Shown one piece after another: positions 15,251-23,172 of a stretch of 34,460 bases of DNA. How positions within the stretch are numbered: the stretch's first letter is position 1; each line of letters begins with the position of its first letter. The translations under genes were made by a program, and so were the position numbers. Source of the DNA: Fidelibacterota bacterium (GTDB lineage Bacteria > Pseudomonadota > Alphaproteobacteria > Rhodospirillales > Rhodospirillaceae); the NCBI GenBank assembly GCA_947470105.1, contig CANISR010000015.1, positions 1 through 34,460 of the forward strand, in the 5' to 3' direction. The notes beneath the pieces were generated by a model. That model was given only the letters and a program-made list of their open reading frames with translations, was not told the DNA's origin and did no database searches.

Positions 15251-15513
15251 GAAAACTTCCTTTTGGCCTTTGGCTGCGCTTTTTTGGATGACGTGCGTTT
15301 ACCGCCCGTCGACAGCTCTGGCCCTTAATAAGCAACAAGCGTGCCAATGGAAAAAGACATGAATAACAATATGTTCGGTGGAGCCGTCCGGCCACCGCAG
15401 CGCCGAGACTGCCGCCTTTTGCCACCTCGCTAGGTAACCTCTGCCGGGTGTTTCCTCTGCGGCCGGAAATGCTCTAACGTCTTGCCGGGGCTTATTTTGG
15501 TACAGGGGGTTAC
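15251..15513. other. Intergenic region between divergent genes
   Basis: 263 bases holding the start regions of the coiled-coil gene (minus) and the permease (plus). A more AT-rich core lies near 15320-15375. No EcfG promoter, repeat or small gene was found. Confidence 0.5.
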
Positions 15514-17079
15514 ATGTCAGAGGCACCGCAGCGCACCGGCGGACTTTTCATCAAGAAATCCGTGGCGCAATGCCAGCGCGAGGCCACCAATCACAGCCTC
15601 AAACGCACCCTCGGCCCTGTAAACCTCGTCCTCCTCGGCATCGGCTGCATCATCGGCGCCGGCATTTACGTCATGACCGGCAACGCGGCGGCGAACTTCG
15701 CCGGACCGGCCGTGCTGCTCTCCTTCATCATCGCCGGTGCGGCCTGCGGCTTCGCCGGCCTGTGCTACGCCGAACTGGCCTCCACCATGCCGGTGGCGGG
15801 ATCGGCCTACACATATTCATACGCCGCCATGGGCGAGCTGCTGGCCTGGACCATGGGCTGGCTCCTGGTGCTGGAATACGGCGTCGCCGCCGCCACCGTC
15901 GCTGTCGGTTGGTCCGGCTATGTCAAAAGCTTCCTCACCGACGTGGGCCTCGCGGTGCCCATATCGCTGGCCTCTTCCACCATCCAGTCGGCGGCCGACG
16001 CCACCGGGCAGTTGGTGTTCTCCGCCACCGGCAACATCAACCTGGTGGCCGCGGGCGGCATCCTCATGGTGACCGGCCTCTTGGTGCTCGGCGTGTCGGA
16101 ATCGGCCCAGGTCAACAACGTCATCGTCTTCATCAAGGTCGGCGTGCTGGTGGCCTTCGTGCTCGCCGGCGTCGGCTTCATCGAGCCGGCCAACTGGACG
16201 CCTTTCATCCCCGAGAACGAGGGCGGCTTCAAATATGGCGTGCCCGGCGTGTTCCGCGCCGCCTCCGTGATCTTCTTCGCTTATGTGGGCTTTGAGGCGG
16301 TGTCGACCGCCGCGTCCGAAGCCCGCAATCCGCAGCGCGACATGCCCATCGGCATTCTCGGCTCGTTGTTCGTCTGCACGGCGATTTACATGATCGTCGC
16401 CGCGGTCCTCACCGGCATCGTGCCCTACAACCAGCTCGGCGTGCCGGAACCCATCGCCGTGGCGGTGGACCGCATGGGCATGCCGACGTTCTCGTTCTTC
16501 ATCAAGGTGGGCGCCATCGCCGGCCTGTCGTCGGTGATGCTGATCCTCACCTATGGCCAGTCGCGGGTGTTCTTCGCCATGGCGCGCGACGGCCTGTTGC
16601 CGCGCATGTTCTCGGTCATCCATCCGAAGTTCCGCACGCCGTGGAAGGGCACCATCCTGCTGGGCGGCCTGATTGCCATCGCGGCGGCGCTCCTGCCCAT
16701 CACCATCCTCGGCGATCTGGTCAGCCTGGGCACGGCGTTCGCCTTCGCCATGGTTTGCGCCAGCGTGCTGTGGCTGCGCAAAGCCCGTCCCGACCTGCAT
16801 CGTCCGTTCCGGGCGCCGGGCGGCGTGTGGGTGCCGATCTTCGGCATTCTCTCCGCCGGCGTGCTGGCGGCCCCTCTGATCATCGACGTCATCGCCAAGG
16901 CCGGCAACGGCGACCCGATCCCGGCCTATATCATCGGCAGCTACCTGGTCATCGGCGCGCTGGTTTATGCCTTCTACGGCTACAAGCACTCGCGCATCGG
17001 CCACGGCCTCGAGATCCTCGACGATTCACCGCTGCCGGGCGTCCTGCAGGCCCAGGCCAGAGGCCTCGACGAGAAATAG
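15514..17079 (+). CDS. APC-family amino acid permease
   Basis: 521 aa with 12 or more membrane spans. The N-terminal GPVNLVLLGIGCIIGAGIYV carries the G-[ILV]-G-A-G-I substrate-binding turn of the APC superfamily; GFEAVSTAASEARNPQRDMP is the conserved helix-6/loop region and AMARDGLLPRMFSVIHP the helix-8/9 loop of the cationic amino acid transporter group. It should import amino acids across the inner membrane with protons; the substrate is not determined. A GGGGG stretch lies just before the ATG. It converges with the IclR gene, whose stop is four bases away. Confidence 0.92.
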   Translation: MSEAPQRTGGLFIKKSVAQCQREATNHSLKRTLGPVNLVLLGIGCIIGAGIYVMTGNAAANFAGPAVLLSFIIAGAACGFAGLCYAELASTMPVAGSAYTYSYAAMGELLAWTMGWLLVLEYGVAAATVAVGWSGYVKSFLTDVGLAVPISLASSTIQSAADATGQLVFSATGNINLVAAGGILMVTGLLVLGVSESAQVNNVIVFIKVGVLVAFVLAGVGFIEPANWTPFIPENEGGFKYGVPGVFRAASVIFFAYVGFEAVSTAASEARNPQRDMPIGILGSLFVCTAIYMIVAAVLTGIVPYNQLGVPEPIAVAVDRMGMPTFSFFIKVGAIAGLSSVMLILTYGQSRVFFAMARDGLLPRMFSVIHPKFRTPWKGTILLGGLIAIAAALLPITILGDLVSLGTAFAFAMVCASVLWLRKARPDLHRPFRAPGGVWVPIFGILSAGVLAAPLIIDVIAKAGNGDPIPAYIIGSYLVIGALVYAFYGYKHSRIGHGLEILDDSPLPGVLQAQARGLDEK

Positions 17080-17082
17080 AGG

Positions 17083-17883
17083 TCAGGTCTTCGGGACGAA
17101 GGCCGCGGCGATTTCCATGGCGGCGTGGTTGAGCAGCGCGGTGATGCGATCCAGGGCCTGATCCGGCTGCGGCGTTTGATCTGTCGTGAGCGCCGCGCGC
17201 GGCAACGTCGCCGCCAGGCTGGCGATCACACCGGGCCCCAGGCGCACCGGCACCGCCAGGCTGATTTCCGCCTCATGGTCGGTGCGCGCCGATCCGCGCG
17301 CCGAGACCGCGGCCAGAGTCTCCAGGATATTTTCGCTCACGGTTTCCACCAGCCGCGCCACGTCCAGCAAGGCGGCGCATTGGGCCGCGGGCAACGCCGC
17401 CAGATAAGCCAATCCCGCGGCGCTGCCGGTCAAAGGCAGGCGGCCGGGCAGGGCCGGGGCGTCACTCAAGGGATGCGCCTTCAGCTCCGCGCCGTGCAAA
17501 GTGGCGAGCCACAAGGGCCAGGCGAAATCCTTGGCCAGGACGGCGACGGCGGGTTTGGCCAACCGTGCGATCCAGGGCTCGCCGTCAAAGCCGTCGGCCA
17601 AACGGTGCACGCCGGCCAACAGACTGTAGCGCTCCTCTGGCGTGCGCATGGCGAGGCCGGCGGCGCACAGGGTTTCCAGCACGCGGTAGGCCGTGGTGCG
17701 CGCGAGGCCCGTGGTGTTGGCGATTTCCGTGACGCTGGCATTTGCCTGGCGATTGAGGGCTTCCAGCACCGACAGCCCACGGGTCAACGCCCGGATGGCG
17801 CCCGGCGCACTGGTATTCTCCGCGGCTTGTTCTCCCCCGGGCGCTTCCGCCAGGTCATCGTCGTCCGGTTCTTCGCCCGTCAT
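17083..17883 (-). CDS. IclR-family transcriptional regulator
   Basis: 266 aa. An acidic N-terminal extension of about 28 residues precedes the winged HTH (ALTRGLSVLEALNRQANASV, then TEIANTTGLARTTAYRVLETL). The IclR effector domain follows from about residue 100, with the family's GSAAGLAYLAAL and a shortened C-terminal half. The domain is more degenerate than in typical IclR proteins. It is divergent from the flavin reductase-hisN-bla cluster across 51 bases and is its natural candidate regulator. The ligand is unknown. Confidence 0.88.
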   Translation of the reverse strand: MTGEEPDDDDLAEAPGGEQAAENTSAPGAIRALTRGLSVLEALNRQANASVTEIANTTGLARTTAYRVLETLCAAGLAMRTPEERYSLLAGVHRLADGFDGEPWIARLAKPAVAVLAKDFAWPLWLATLHGAELKAHPLSDAPALPGRLPLTGSAAGLAYLAALPAAQCAALLDVARLVETVSENILETLAAVSARGSARTDHEAEISLAVPVRLGPGVIASLAATLPRAALTTDQTPQPDQALDRITALLNHAAMEIAAAFVPKT

Positions 17884-17934
17884 GCCTGCTGAATTCCCTC
17901 ACCCTGGCCCCCATGTTACTGTGGTGTCCGACAG

Positions 17935-18504
17935 GTGGACAGGCATTTGGCTATTACAAATATATCTCGCGTTTCCGAGACGATTCTCACAATCGAGGGC
18001 AAGGACGGCGTCGATCCGGCGTCGAGCGATGCCGCGCGCCGCCAATTCCGCGACACCCTTGGGCATTTCTGCACCGGCGTCACGGTCATGACCGCGCTGG
18101 TGCCCGGGACCCAGGAACTGGTGGGCATCACGGTGAGTTCCTTCAACTCCCTGTCCCTCGACCCGCCGCTGGTGCTGTGGAGCATCGCCAAGGACTCCGT
18201 CAGCTACGGCAGCTACCAGGTGGGCAGCGCTTTCGCCGTCAATGTGCTGTCGGCGGAGCAGGACCAGCTCGCCATGCGCTTCGCCCGCACGGGCCGCGAC
18301 AAGTTCGACGGCGTGCCGCTCCACCCGGGCCTCGACGGCGTGCCGCTGCTGGAGGGCTGCGTGGTCTATCTCGAATGCCTGACGGAAGCGCGCTACCCCG
18401 GTGGCGACCACGACATCATTGTCGGCCGGGTCAGGCGCATCTACAACATCGGCCGCGCGCCGCTGCTGTTCCATACCGGTTCCTTGCGAGGCCTCAGTGT
18501 CTAA
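17935..18504 (+). CDS. Flavin reductase (HpaC-like) domain protein
   Basis: 189 aa. After about 30 variable residues comes the flavin-reductase core: FRDTLGHFCTGVTVMTA, GITVSSFNSLSLDPPLVLWS (FMN-binding strand), FAVNVLSAEQ, and the C-terminal HDIIVGRVRRI with LLFHTGSL. Such proteins reduce FMN or FAD with NAD(P)H for two-component monooxygenases; no monooxygenase gene is nearby, so the partner is unknown. The start is uncertain: GTG at 17935 is the first, TTG at 17947 possible, and neither has a good ribosome site. It overlaps hisN by eight bases. Confidence 0.88.
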   Translation: MDRHLAITNISRVSETILTIEGKDGVDPASSDAARRQFRDTLGHFCTGVTVMTALVPGTQELVGITVSSFNSLSLDPPLVLWSIAKDSVSYGSYQVGSAFAVNVLSAEQDQLAMRFARTGRDKFDGVPLHPGLDGVPLLEGCVVYLECLTEARYPGGDHDIIVGRVRRIYNIGRAPLLFHTGSLRGLSV

Positions 18505-19306
18505 AGTTGATGCCGCTACCATCGCCTTCGCCCACCATCTGGCCGATGTGTCGGGCGCGGTGATCCGCCCTTATTTCCGCGCCCCCATCGACGTGACCGC
18601 CAAGGCCGCCATGATCAACGGCAAGCCGGTATTCGATCCGGTGACCGAGGCCGATAAAGGCGCCGAGCGCGCCATCCGCGCTGTGATAGAGGCCCAGCGT
18701 CCCGACGACGGCATCCTCGGCGAGGAATACGGCGAGAAGACAGGGAAGAACGGCCTGCGCTGGGTGCTCGACCCCGTCGACGGCACCCGCGCCTTCATCA
18801 ACGGCCGCCACGAATGGGGCACGCTGATCTCGCTTGAGGACAATGGCGTCCCGGTGCTGGGCATGATCGACCAGCCGTGGCTGGGCGAACGTTTCTTCAG
18901 CGTCAACGGCGCATCTGCGTTGCATGAAAAAGGCAAGACCTCGCCGCTCAAGGTGCGGCCCTGCGCGGGCCTGTCGGACGCGCTGCTGTGCGCGACCACG
19001 CCTGAGTCGTTCCCCAAGCTGGGCCCCGGCGCCTGGGAGGCCTTCGGCCGCGTCGACGACGCAGTGAAACTCACCCGCTGGGGCGGCGACTGCTACATCT
19101 TCGCGACCCTGGTGATGGGCTTCTGCGACCTGATCGTGGAATCGCTTTCGAAACGCTGGGACATCTCCGCCCTGATCCCGCTGGTGGAGGCCGCCGGCGG
19201 CGTCATCACCGACTGGAAAGGCAACGAGCCCGGCGACGGCGGCGGCGTGGTCGCGGCCGGCGACAAACGCGTGCATGCGGCCGCGCTGGAGTTGCTGAAC
19301 GCGTAA
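18497..19306 (+). CDS. hisN: Histidinol-phosphatase, inositol monophosphatase family
   Basis: 269 aa. The metal-binding motifs of the family are intact: GEEYG (Glu), WVLDPVDGTRAFING (DPxDGT), and KRWDISALIPLVEAAGG (WD). The sequence TRWGGDCYIFATLVMGFCDL is typical of the HisN-type histidinol-phosphatase rather than SuhB. It would hydrolyse L-histidinol phosphate in histidine synthesis using Mg2+. The GTG at 18497 overlaps the flavin reductase stop and has GAGG six bases upstream, so translation is coupled. No other his gene is near, which is normal for hisN. Confidence 0.9.
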   Translation: MSKVDAATIAFAHHLADVSGAVIRPYFRAPIDVTAKAAMINGKPVFDPVTEADKGAERAIRAVIEAQRPDDGILGEEYGEKTGKNGLRWVLDPVDGTRAFINGRHEWGTLISLEDNGVPVLGMIDQPWLGERFFSVNGASALHEKGKTSPLKVRPCAGLSDALLCATTPESFPKLGPGAWEAFGRVDDAVKLTRWGGDCYIFATLVMGFCDLIVESLSKRWDISALIPLVEAAGGVITDWKGNEPGDGGGVVAAGDKRVHAAALELLNA

Positions 19307-19312
19307 GAGGTG

Positions 19313-20185
19313 ATGGTGCGCCACAGCCGCTTCCCACGCCGGGGTTTTATTGCCGCTACTGGAGCTATGCTCTGTGCGGGTTCATTCCCGTGCCGTGCGG
19401 CGGACGGCATCGCCGACATCGAGAAGGCATTGGGCGGCAGGATCGGCATAGCTGCGATCAACCCTGCGAGCCATCGCAGCTTCCGCCACCGCTCGCATGA
19501 GCGGTTCGCTATGTGCTCGACCTTCAAGGCGTCTTTGGCGGCAATGATCCTGCGGCGTGCGGAAAGCGGCGCGCTGTCGCTGGAAGAAACTATCGCCTAT
19601 GGCAAAGCCGATTTATTGCCCACGTCGTCCGTAACGGCGGCGCATGTGGATCAGGGAAGCTTGAGCATTGAAGAGTTGTGCCAGGCGGCTGTCGAAGTCA
19701 GCGATAATGCTGCGGCGAATCTGCTCTTGCGCAGAATCGACGGGCCTGCCCAACTGACGGAGTTCTTCAGGTCCATCGGCGACAAGGTCAGCCGCCTCGA
19801 CCGCATGGAGTTGGAGCTCAATTCCAACGAACCCGGTGATCCGCGCGACACGACCACGCCCGACGCGATGATTGAGGACCTTAAGGCCTTTCTGCTCAGC
19901 GATCAGGTGTTGACTCCGCCGTCGCGAGATCGGCTGACCCGTTGGATGATCAACGAGCAGAACGGCAGAAATCGGATACGCTCCGCCGTGCCGCCGTTCT
20001 GGAAGGTCGCCAACAAACCGGGCACGAATGCAAATGGCGCGGTCAACGACATTGCGGTGGTGTGGCCGGAAGGCGGTTCGCCCATAGCCATCTGCATCTA
20101 TACAGATGCACCCGGTGCTACACTAACCCGGTCAACTGACGCGATCGCGGCGGCCGCGAAAGCGGCGCTTGCTCAGATTTTGTAA
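19313..20185 (+). CDS. Class A beta-lactamase with an altered KTG motif
   Basis: 290 aa. Catalytic motifs in order: S69-T-F-K72 (Ambler Ser70), S130-D-N, E166 in the omega loop before LNSNEPGDPRDTTTP, then K235-P-G where nearly all class A enzymes have KTG or KSG. The rest of that strand (NDIAVVWPEGGSPIAICIYT) is normal. The N-terminus PRRGFIAA before a hydrophobic run looks like a Tat signal. It should act in the periplasm on beta-lactams, but the Pro may alter or abolish activity. The ATG at 19313 is very close to its AAGAGG site; GTG at 19316 is possible. It is six bases after hisN. Confidence 0.88.
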   Translation: MVRHSRFPRRGFIAATGAMLCAGSFPCRAADGIADIEKALGGRIGIAAINPASHRSFRHRSHERFAMCSTFKASLAAMILRRAESGALSLEETIAYGKADLLPTSSVTAAHVDQGSLSIEELCQAAVEVSDNAAANLLLRRIDGPAQLTEFFRSIGDKVSRLDRMELELNSNEPGDPRDTTTPDAMIEDLKAFLLSDQVLTPPSRDRLTRWMINEQNGRNRIRSAVPPFWKVANKPGTNANGAVNDIAVVWPEGGSPIAICIYTDAPGATLTRSTDAIAAAAKAALAQIL

Positions 20186-20312
20186 CCGGCATTCAGGGCG
20201 CTTGTCCCCTATCGCCCGGGCAATACTTCCGTCTCAAGAGAGCAGCGCGGCGGCTATTGCTTCCGCGAGGGGAACGGCTAGAGTCCTAGCCCTATAACAG
20301 GCGGGGGGCACC

Positions 20313-21887
20313 ATGACATACCGTTCCATTCTGCGCGCGGCGTTGATCGCGTGTCTTGCGCTTTCGGCCTGTTCAAAAGAAAAGCCCTACGCGGTGGAAG
20401 AGGTGTCGCTGGCGCAGATCTCGGCCGATCTCGCGGCCAAGAAGACCACGGCGGTGGCGGTGACGCGGGCCTATATGGACCGCATCAAGATGTACAACGC
20501 GCCGCTCAACGCGATCATCGTCGTCGCCCCGGATGCGCTCGAACAGGCCAAGGCCTCGGACAAGCGCCGCGCCGAAGGAAAAGCGCTGGGCCCGCTGGAC
20601 GGCATTCCAATCGTGCTCAAGGACAATTTCGACGCCACCGGCATGCCCAACACCGCCGGCTCATTCGCGCTGGCCGAAAATATTCCAACCAAGGATGCCG
20701 AAGCCACCAAACGCCTGAAGGACGCGGGCGCCATCATCCTCGCGAAGGCCAACCTCTCGCAATGGGCCGGCTACCGCACCACCGATTCCTTTGCCGGCAG
20801 CACCGTCGGCGGCACGCCCCATAACCCTTACGACCTCACCAAATCCGCGGCCGGCTCCAGTTCCGGTTCCGGGATTTCCATGGCCGTCAGCTTCGCGGCC
20901 GGCGCGCTCGGCACCGATACGTCCGGGTCCATCACCGGCCCGTCCAATGTGAACGGCATCGTCGGCTTGCGCCCGACCCGGGGCCTGGTGTCCCGGCGCG
21001 GCATCGTGCCCATCACCGAGCTGCAGGATACCGGCGGGCCCATGGCGCGTTCGGTGACGGATGTGGCCATGATGCTCAATGTGCTGGCGGGCTCCGATGC
21101 GGGTGACCCGCGCACGCAACCTGCCGATAGCCACAAGACCGACTATGCCAAGGCGCTGAACGCCGGCGCCCTGAAAGGGGCCCGCATCGGCGTGCTCCGC
21201 CCGCAAGGCAATGCGGAGAAGAATACCGCGCCGGTGTTCGATGCGGCCCTCGAAGTCCTGAAGGCGCAAGGCGCCGAACTGGTGGAATTGCCGGTGACCC
21301 TCGAGAACCTCAACCAGATCGGCCTCGAGGCCGAGGCTTATAACTTCGCCCACGACATCGCCGCCTATCTGGCTTCGGCGCCGCCGGCGGTGAAGGTGCG
21401 CACCGTCGATGACCTGCTGGCCTTCAACAAGTCCGACCCGCGCGAGTCAAAGATCAGCGCGATCTATTGGGAAGAGGCGGCAGCCTCCAAGGGCGACCTG
21501 CAGAATCCGCGCTACCTGGAACTGATGGAAATGATCCAGCGCAAGGCGGGACCCGAGGGCTACGACGCACTGTTCTCGCAGAACCAGATCACGGCCTTCG
21601 TCACCGTGGCGGGCGCCCCTGCGGGCGTGATCCCCGCGGACGGAACGCCGCGCAGCGGCGGACGCGGCGAAGGGCCGGGGTCATTCACGCGCAACGCGGC
21701 CATCGGCGGATATCCGATCCTCACCGTGCCCATGGGCAATGTGGAAGGGATGCCGGTGGGGCTCTCCTTCGTCGGGCCCCAGTGGTCCGAACCGGCGCTG
21801 CTGTCTTACGGCTACGGCTATGAACAGGCCGGCTATAAGCGCGTGCCGCCGGAAGCCTATAAGAAGGCGGTCGCGGCGGCCAAATAA
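20313..21887 (+). CDS. Amidase-signature lipoprotein
   Basis: 524 aa. Residues 1-20 end in a lipobox (LSAC), so it is probably lipid-anchored. The amidase signature triad is present: Lys103 (VLKDN), Ser182 in GSSSGSG, and nucleophile Ser206 in DTSGSI, with the usual 24-residue gap between the two Ser. The GLRPTRGLVSRRGIVPI strand is also typical. It should hydrolyse amides outside the cytoplasm; some relatives act on fatty acid amides or peptides, but the substrate is not shown. GGCGGGGGGCACC precedes the ATG. It converges with the ClpP-like gene seven bases on. Confidence 0.92.
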   Translation: MTYRSILRAALIACLALSACSKEKPYAVEEVSLAQISADLAAKKTTAVAVTRAYMDRIKMYNAPLNAIIVVAPDALEQAKASDKRRAEGKALGPLDGIPIVLKDNFDATGMPNTAGSFALAENIPTKDAEATKRLKDAGAIILAKANLSQWAGYRTTDSFAGSTVGGTPHNPYDLTKSAAGSSSGSGISMAVSFAAGALGTDTSGSITGPSNVNGIVGLRPTRGLVSRRGIVPITELQDTGGPMARSVTDVAMMLNVLAGSDAGDPRTQPADSHKTDYAKALNAGALKGARIGVLRPQGNAEKNTAPVFDAALEVLKAQGAELVELPVTLENLNQIGLEAEAYNFAHDIAAYLASAPPAVKVRTVDDLLAFNKSDPRESKISAIYWEEAAASKGDLQNPRYLELMEMIQRKAGPEGYDALFSQNQITAFVTVAGAPAGVIPADGTPRSGGRGEGPGSFTRNAAIGGYPILTVPMGNVEGMPVGLSFVGPQWSEPALLSYGYGYEQAGYKRVPPEAYKKAVAAAK

Positions 21888-21894
21888 GCCCGCC

Positions 21895-22461
21895 TCAGAT
21901 CACCGCCTGCACCAGGCCCAGGGACAAGGCTTCCTGGGCCTCGATGTACCAATTGACGGGCGCCCGCGCGAGGACCTCCTCCATCGTCACGGAAGAGCCT
22001 TTGATCAGGTTCTCGAAGCCCTCGTTCTGGATGATGACCGAGGCCTCGATCTCATGCAGCGTCGCCTTGACCGAGGCGACGCAGGCGGTGAGGGGGCCGT
22101 CGATGTTCAGCGTGCGGATGAGTTTGCGTTCGTGGATCATGAGGCGGGTGCCGCGGGTGAGATAGCGGTTCTCGCGCACGAAGAACGACATGAAGGTCGT
22201 ACCCGCCGAATAGATCGCCGCCTTTCCCAGGAAGACCAGGCGCCGCTGCGGATGGGCATCGCTGTAGTAGCGGATGTCCTCGCCCATCATGCGGGCTACT
22301 TCCGGATCGCCGCCGAGGGTGGTGAGTTCCACCGCCACGACGCCCTCGGTGGGCGCGCGCAGCAACTGTTCGCGGAAGCTGGTGTACATGGCGTAGTCGA
22401 CGGCGCCGTAAAGCACCACGGCCGGTGCGCCGAACATCGTGGGCGGAAGCAGATCGTTCAT
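21895..22461 (-). CDS. ClpP/crotonase-fold protease-like protein
   Basis: 188 aa, close to ClpP length but divergent. Ser85 in IYSAGTTFMSFF sits where ClpP has its nucleophile, and His110 in GTRLMIHERK where ClpP has the catalytic His; LTTLGGDPEVARMMGEDIRYY replaces the usual SPGG oxyanion turn. The Clp ATPase docking residues cannot be confirmed. It could be a ClpP-like peptidase without a chaperone partner. No clp ATPase gene is nearby. It has no signal peptide. A terminator follows the next gene (csbD), so this gene is probably transcribed alone. Confidence 0.78.
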   Translation of the reverse strand: MNDLLPPTMFGAPAVVLYGAVDYAMYTSFREQLLRAPTEGVVAVELTTLGGDPEVARMMGEDIRYYSDAHPQRRLVFLGKAAIYSAGTTFMSFFVRENRYLTRGTRLMIHERKLIRTLNIDGPLTACVASVKATLHEIEASVIIQNEGFENLIKGSSVTMEEVLARAPVNWYIEAQEALSLGLVQAVI

Positions 22462-22495
22462 TGAGCAGGTCTCACGCGGGTTGAAGTGGCGCAGA

Positions 22496-22528
22496 AAAAC
22501 GGGCGCTGCCCTCGGCAGCGCCCGTTTT
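22496..22528 (-). terminator. Rho-independent terminator after csbD
   Basis: GGGCGCTGCC and GGCAGCGCCC form a ten-base-pair stem with a CTC loop, flanked by AAAAAC and GTTTT. On the minus strand it ends in TTTTT, 21 bases past the csbD stop. Confidence 0.88.
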
Positions 22529-22548
22529 GATCCTGTAGAGAAGCAGTC

Positions 22549-22740
22549 TTACGACTGCTGCTTCCTGATGGCGTCGCGGGCGGCGTCTTTCATCTTGCCG
22601 GCGGCGTTCTGCATCTTGCCTTCGGCCTGCTTGGCCATGCCTTCGGCCTGCATCTGCGGATTGTTCAGGACCTTGCCGGTGGTTTCCTTGACCTTGCCGG
22701 CGGCGTCCTTGGCGGCGCCCTTGATACGATCTTTATCCAT
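22549..22740 (-). CDS. CsbD family stress protein
   Basis: 63 aa. The family pattern is clear from the first residues: MDKDRIKGAAKDAAGKVKE, followed by more Ala/Lys/Gly amphipathic repeats (KQAEGKMQNAAGK). CsbD-like proteins are small, soluble, stress-induced and of unknown mechanism. I chose the ATG at 22740 because GGAG is eight bases upstream; an ATG two codons earlier is too close. A promoter with one mismatch to the EcfG consensus lies 40 bases upstream, and a strong terminator follows, so it is a single stress-regulated gene. Confidence 0.9.
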   Translation of the reverse strand: MDKDRIKGAAKDAAGKVKETTGKVLNNPQMQAEGMAKQAEGKMQNAAGKMKDAARDAIRKQQS

Positions 22741-22780
22741 GTTCATTGCTCCATACGTGAAGTGGAAAGAGGACACACAA

Positions 22781-22805
22781 AACGCCGACGCTGCACGAAT
22801 GTTCG
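22781..22805 (-). promoter_or_regulatory. Probable EcfG-type promoter before csbD
   Basis: Minus-strand CGAAC (22805-22801), 16 bases, CGTT (22784-22781). One mismatch (first G) from GGAAC-N16-CGTT. The 40-base distance to the ATG matches that at 1848-1872. Confidence 0.55.
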
Positions 22806-23172
22806 CTCGGTACGGCTCAAAAAAAAACGCGATACAGGGCGCGGGTGGGTACCGTTGCGCGCTCAATTTTTAGGAGTGCGCCGTTACACCGCCGCCGTGT
22901 GCGGCGCGCGGGCGAGGGCGCGTAGAGATCCTGCGCCGCGGCCTTACCAGCGAAGGCTTCGATGTGGCGGATAAGGACGCGACCTCCAACCAGTTCGGCG
23001 TGCTGCGGGACAGCAGCACCTCCGGCGCGGAAGCGTAACCGCGCCCCGGCAACAACTCTTTGGCTATGAAGCGTCGGCGCATTCCCGTGAATCGGGGCGT
23101 TGTAGCGCGTTGTGTACGGAAGCGTGCAAAAGTAGACAGCAGGGTCACTCTATCCGGGCTAGAGTTCGCACC
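22806..23172. other. Gene-poor stretch with a possible coding remnant
   Basis: 367 bases with no convincing gene. The plus frame 22922-23038 reads VEILRRGLTSEGFDVADKD and on to a TAA; it has natural-looking composition but no start, so it may be a leftover C-terminus. The rest shows nothing clear. The region should contain the promoter for the CheC-like gene. Confidence 0.4.

Noticed and set aside
15817-17004. Long minus-strand open frame (395 codons)
   Set aside because: Antisense to the APC permease; the translation is an unnatural His/Asp/Arg/Gly-rich chain.
20216-20312. EcfG promoter before the amidase (GGAAC near 20270)
   Set aside because: GGAAC is present but no CGTT follows at 16 or 17 bases.
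20661-21353. Minus-strand open frame of 230 codons
   Set aside because: Antisense to the amidase, which has its full Lys-Ser-Ser triad on the plus strand.
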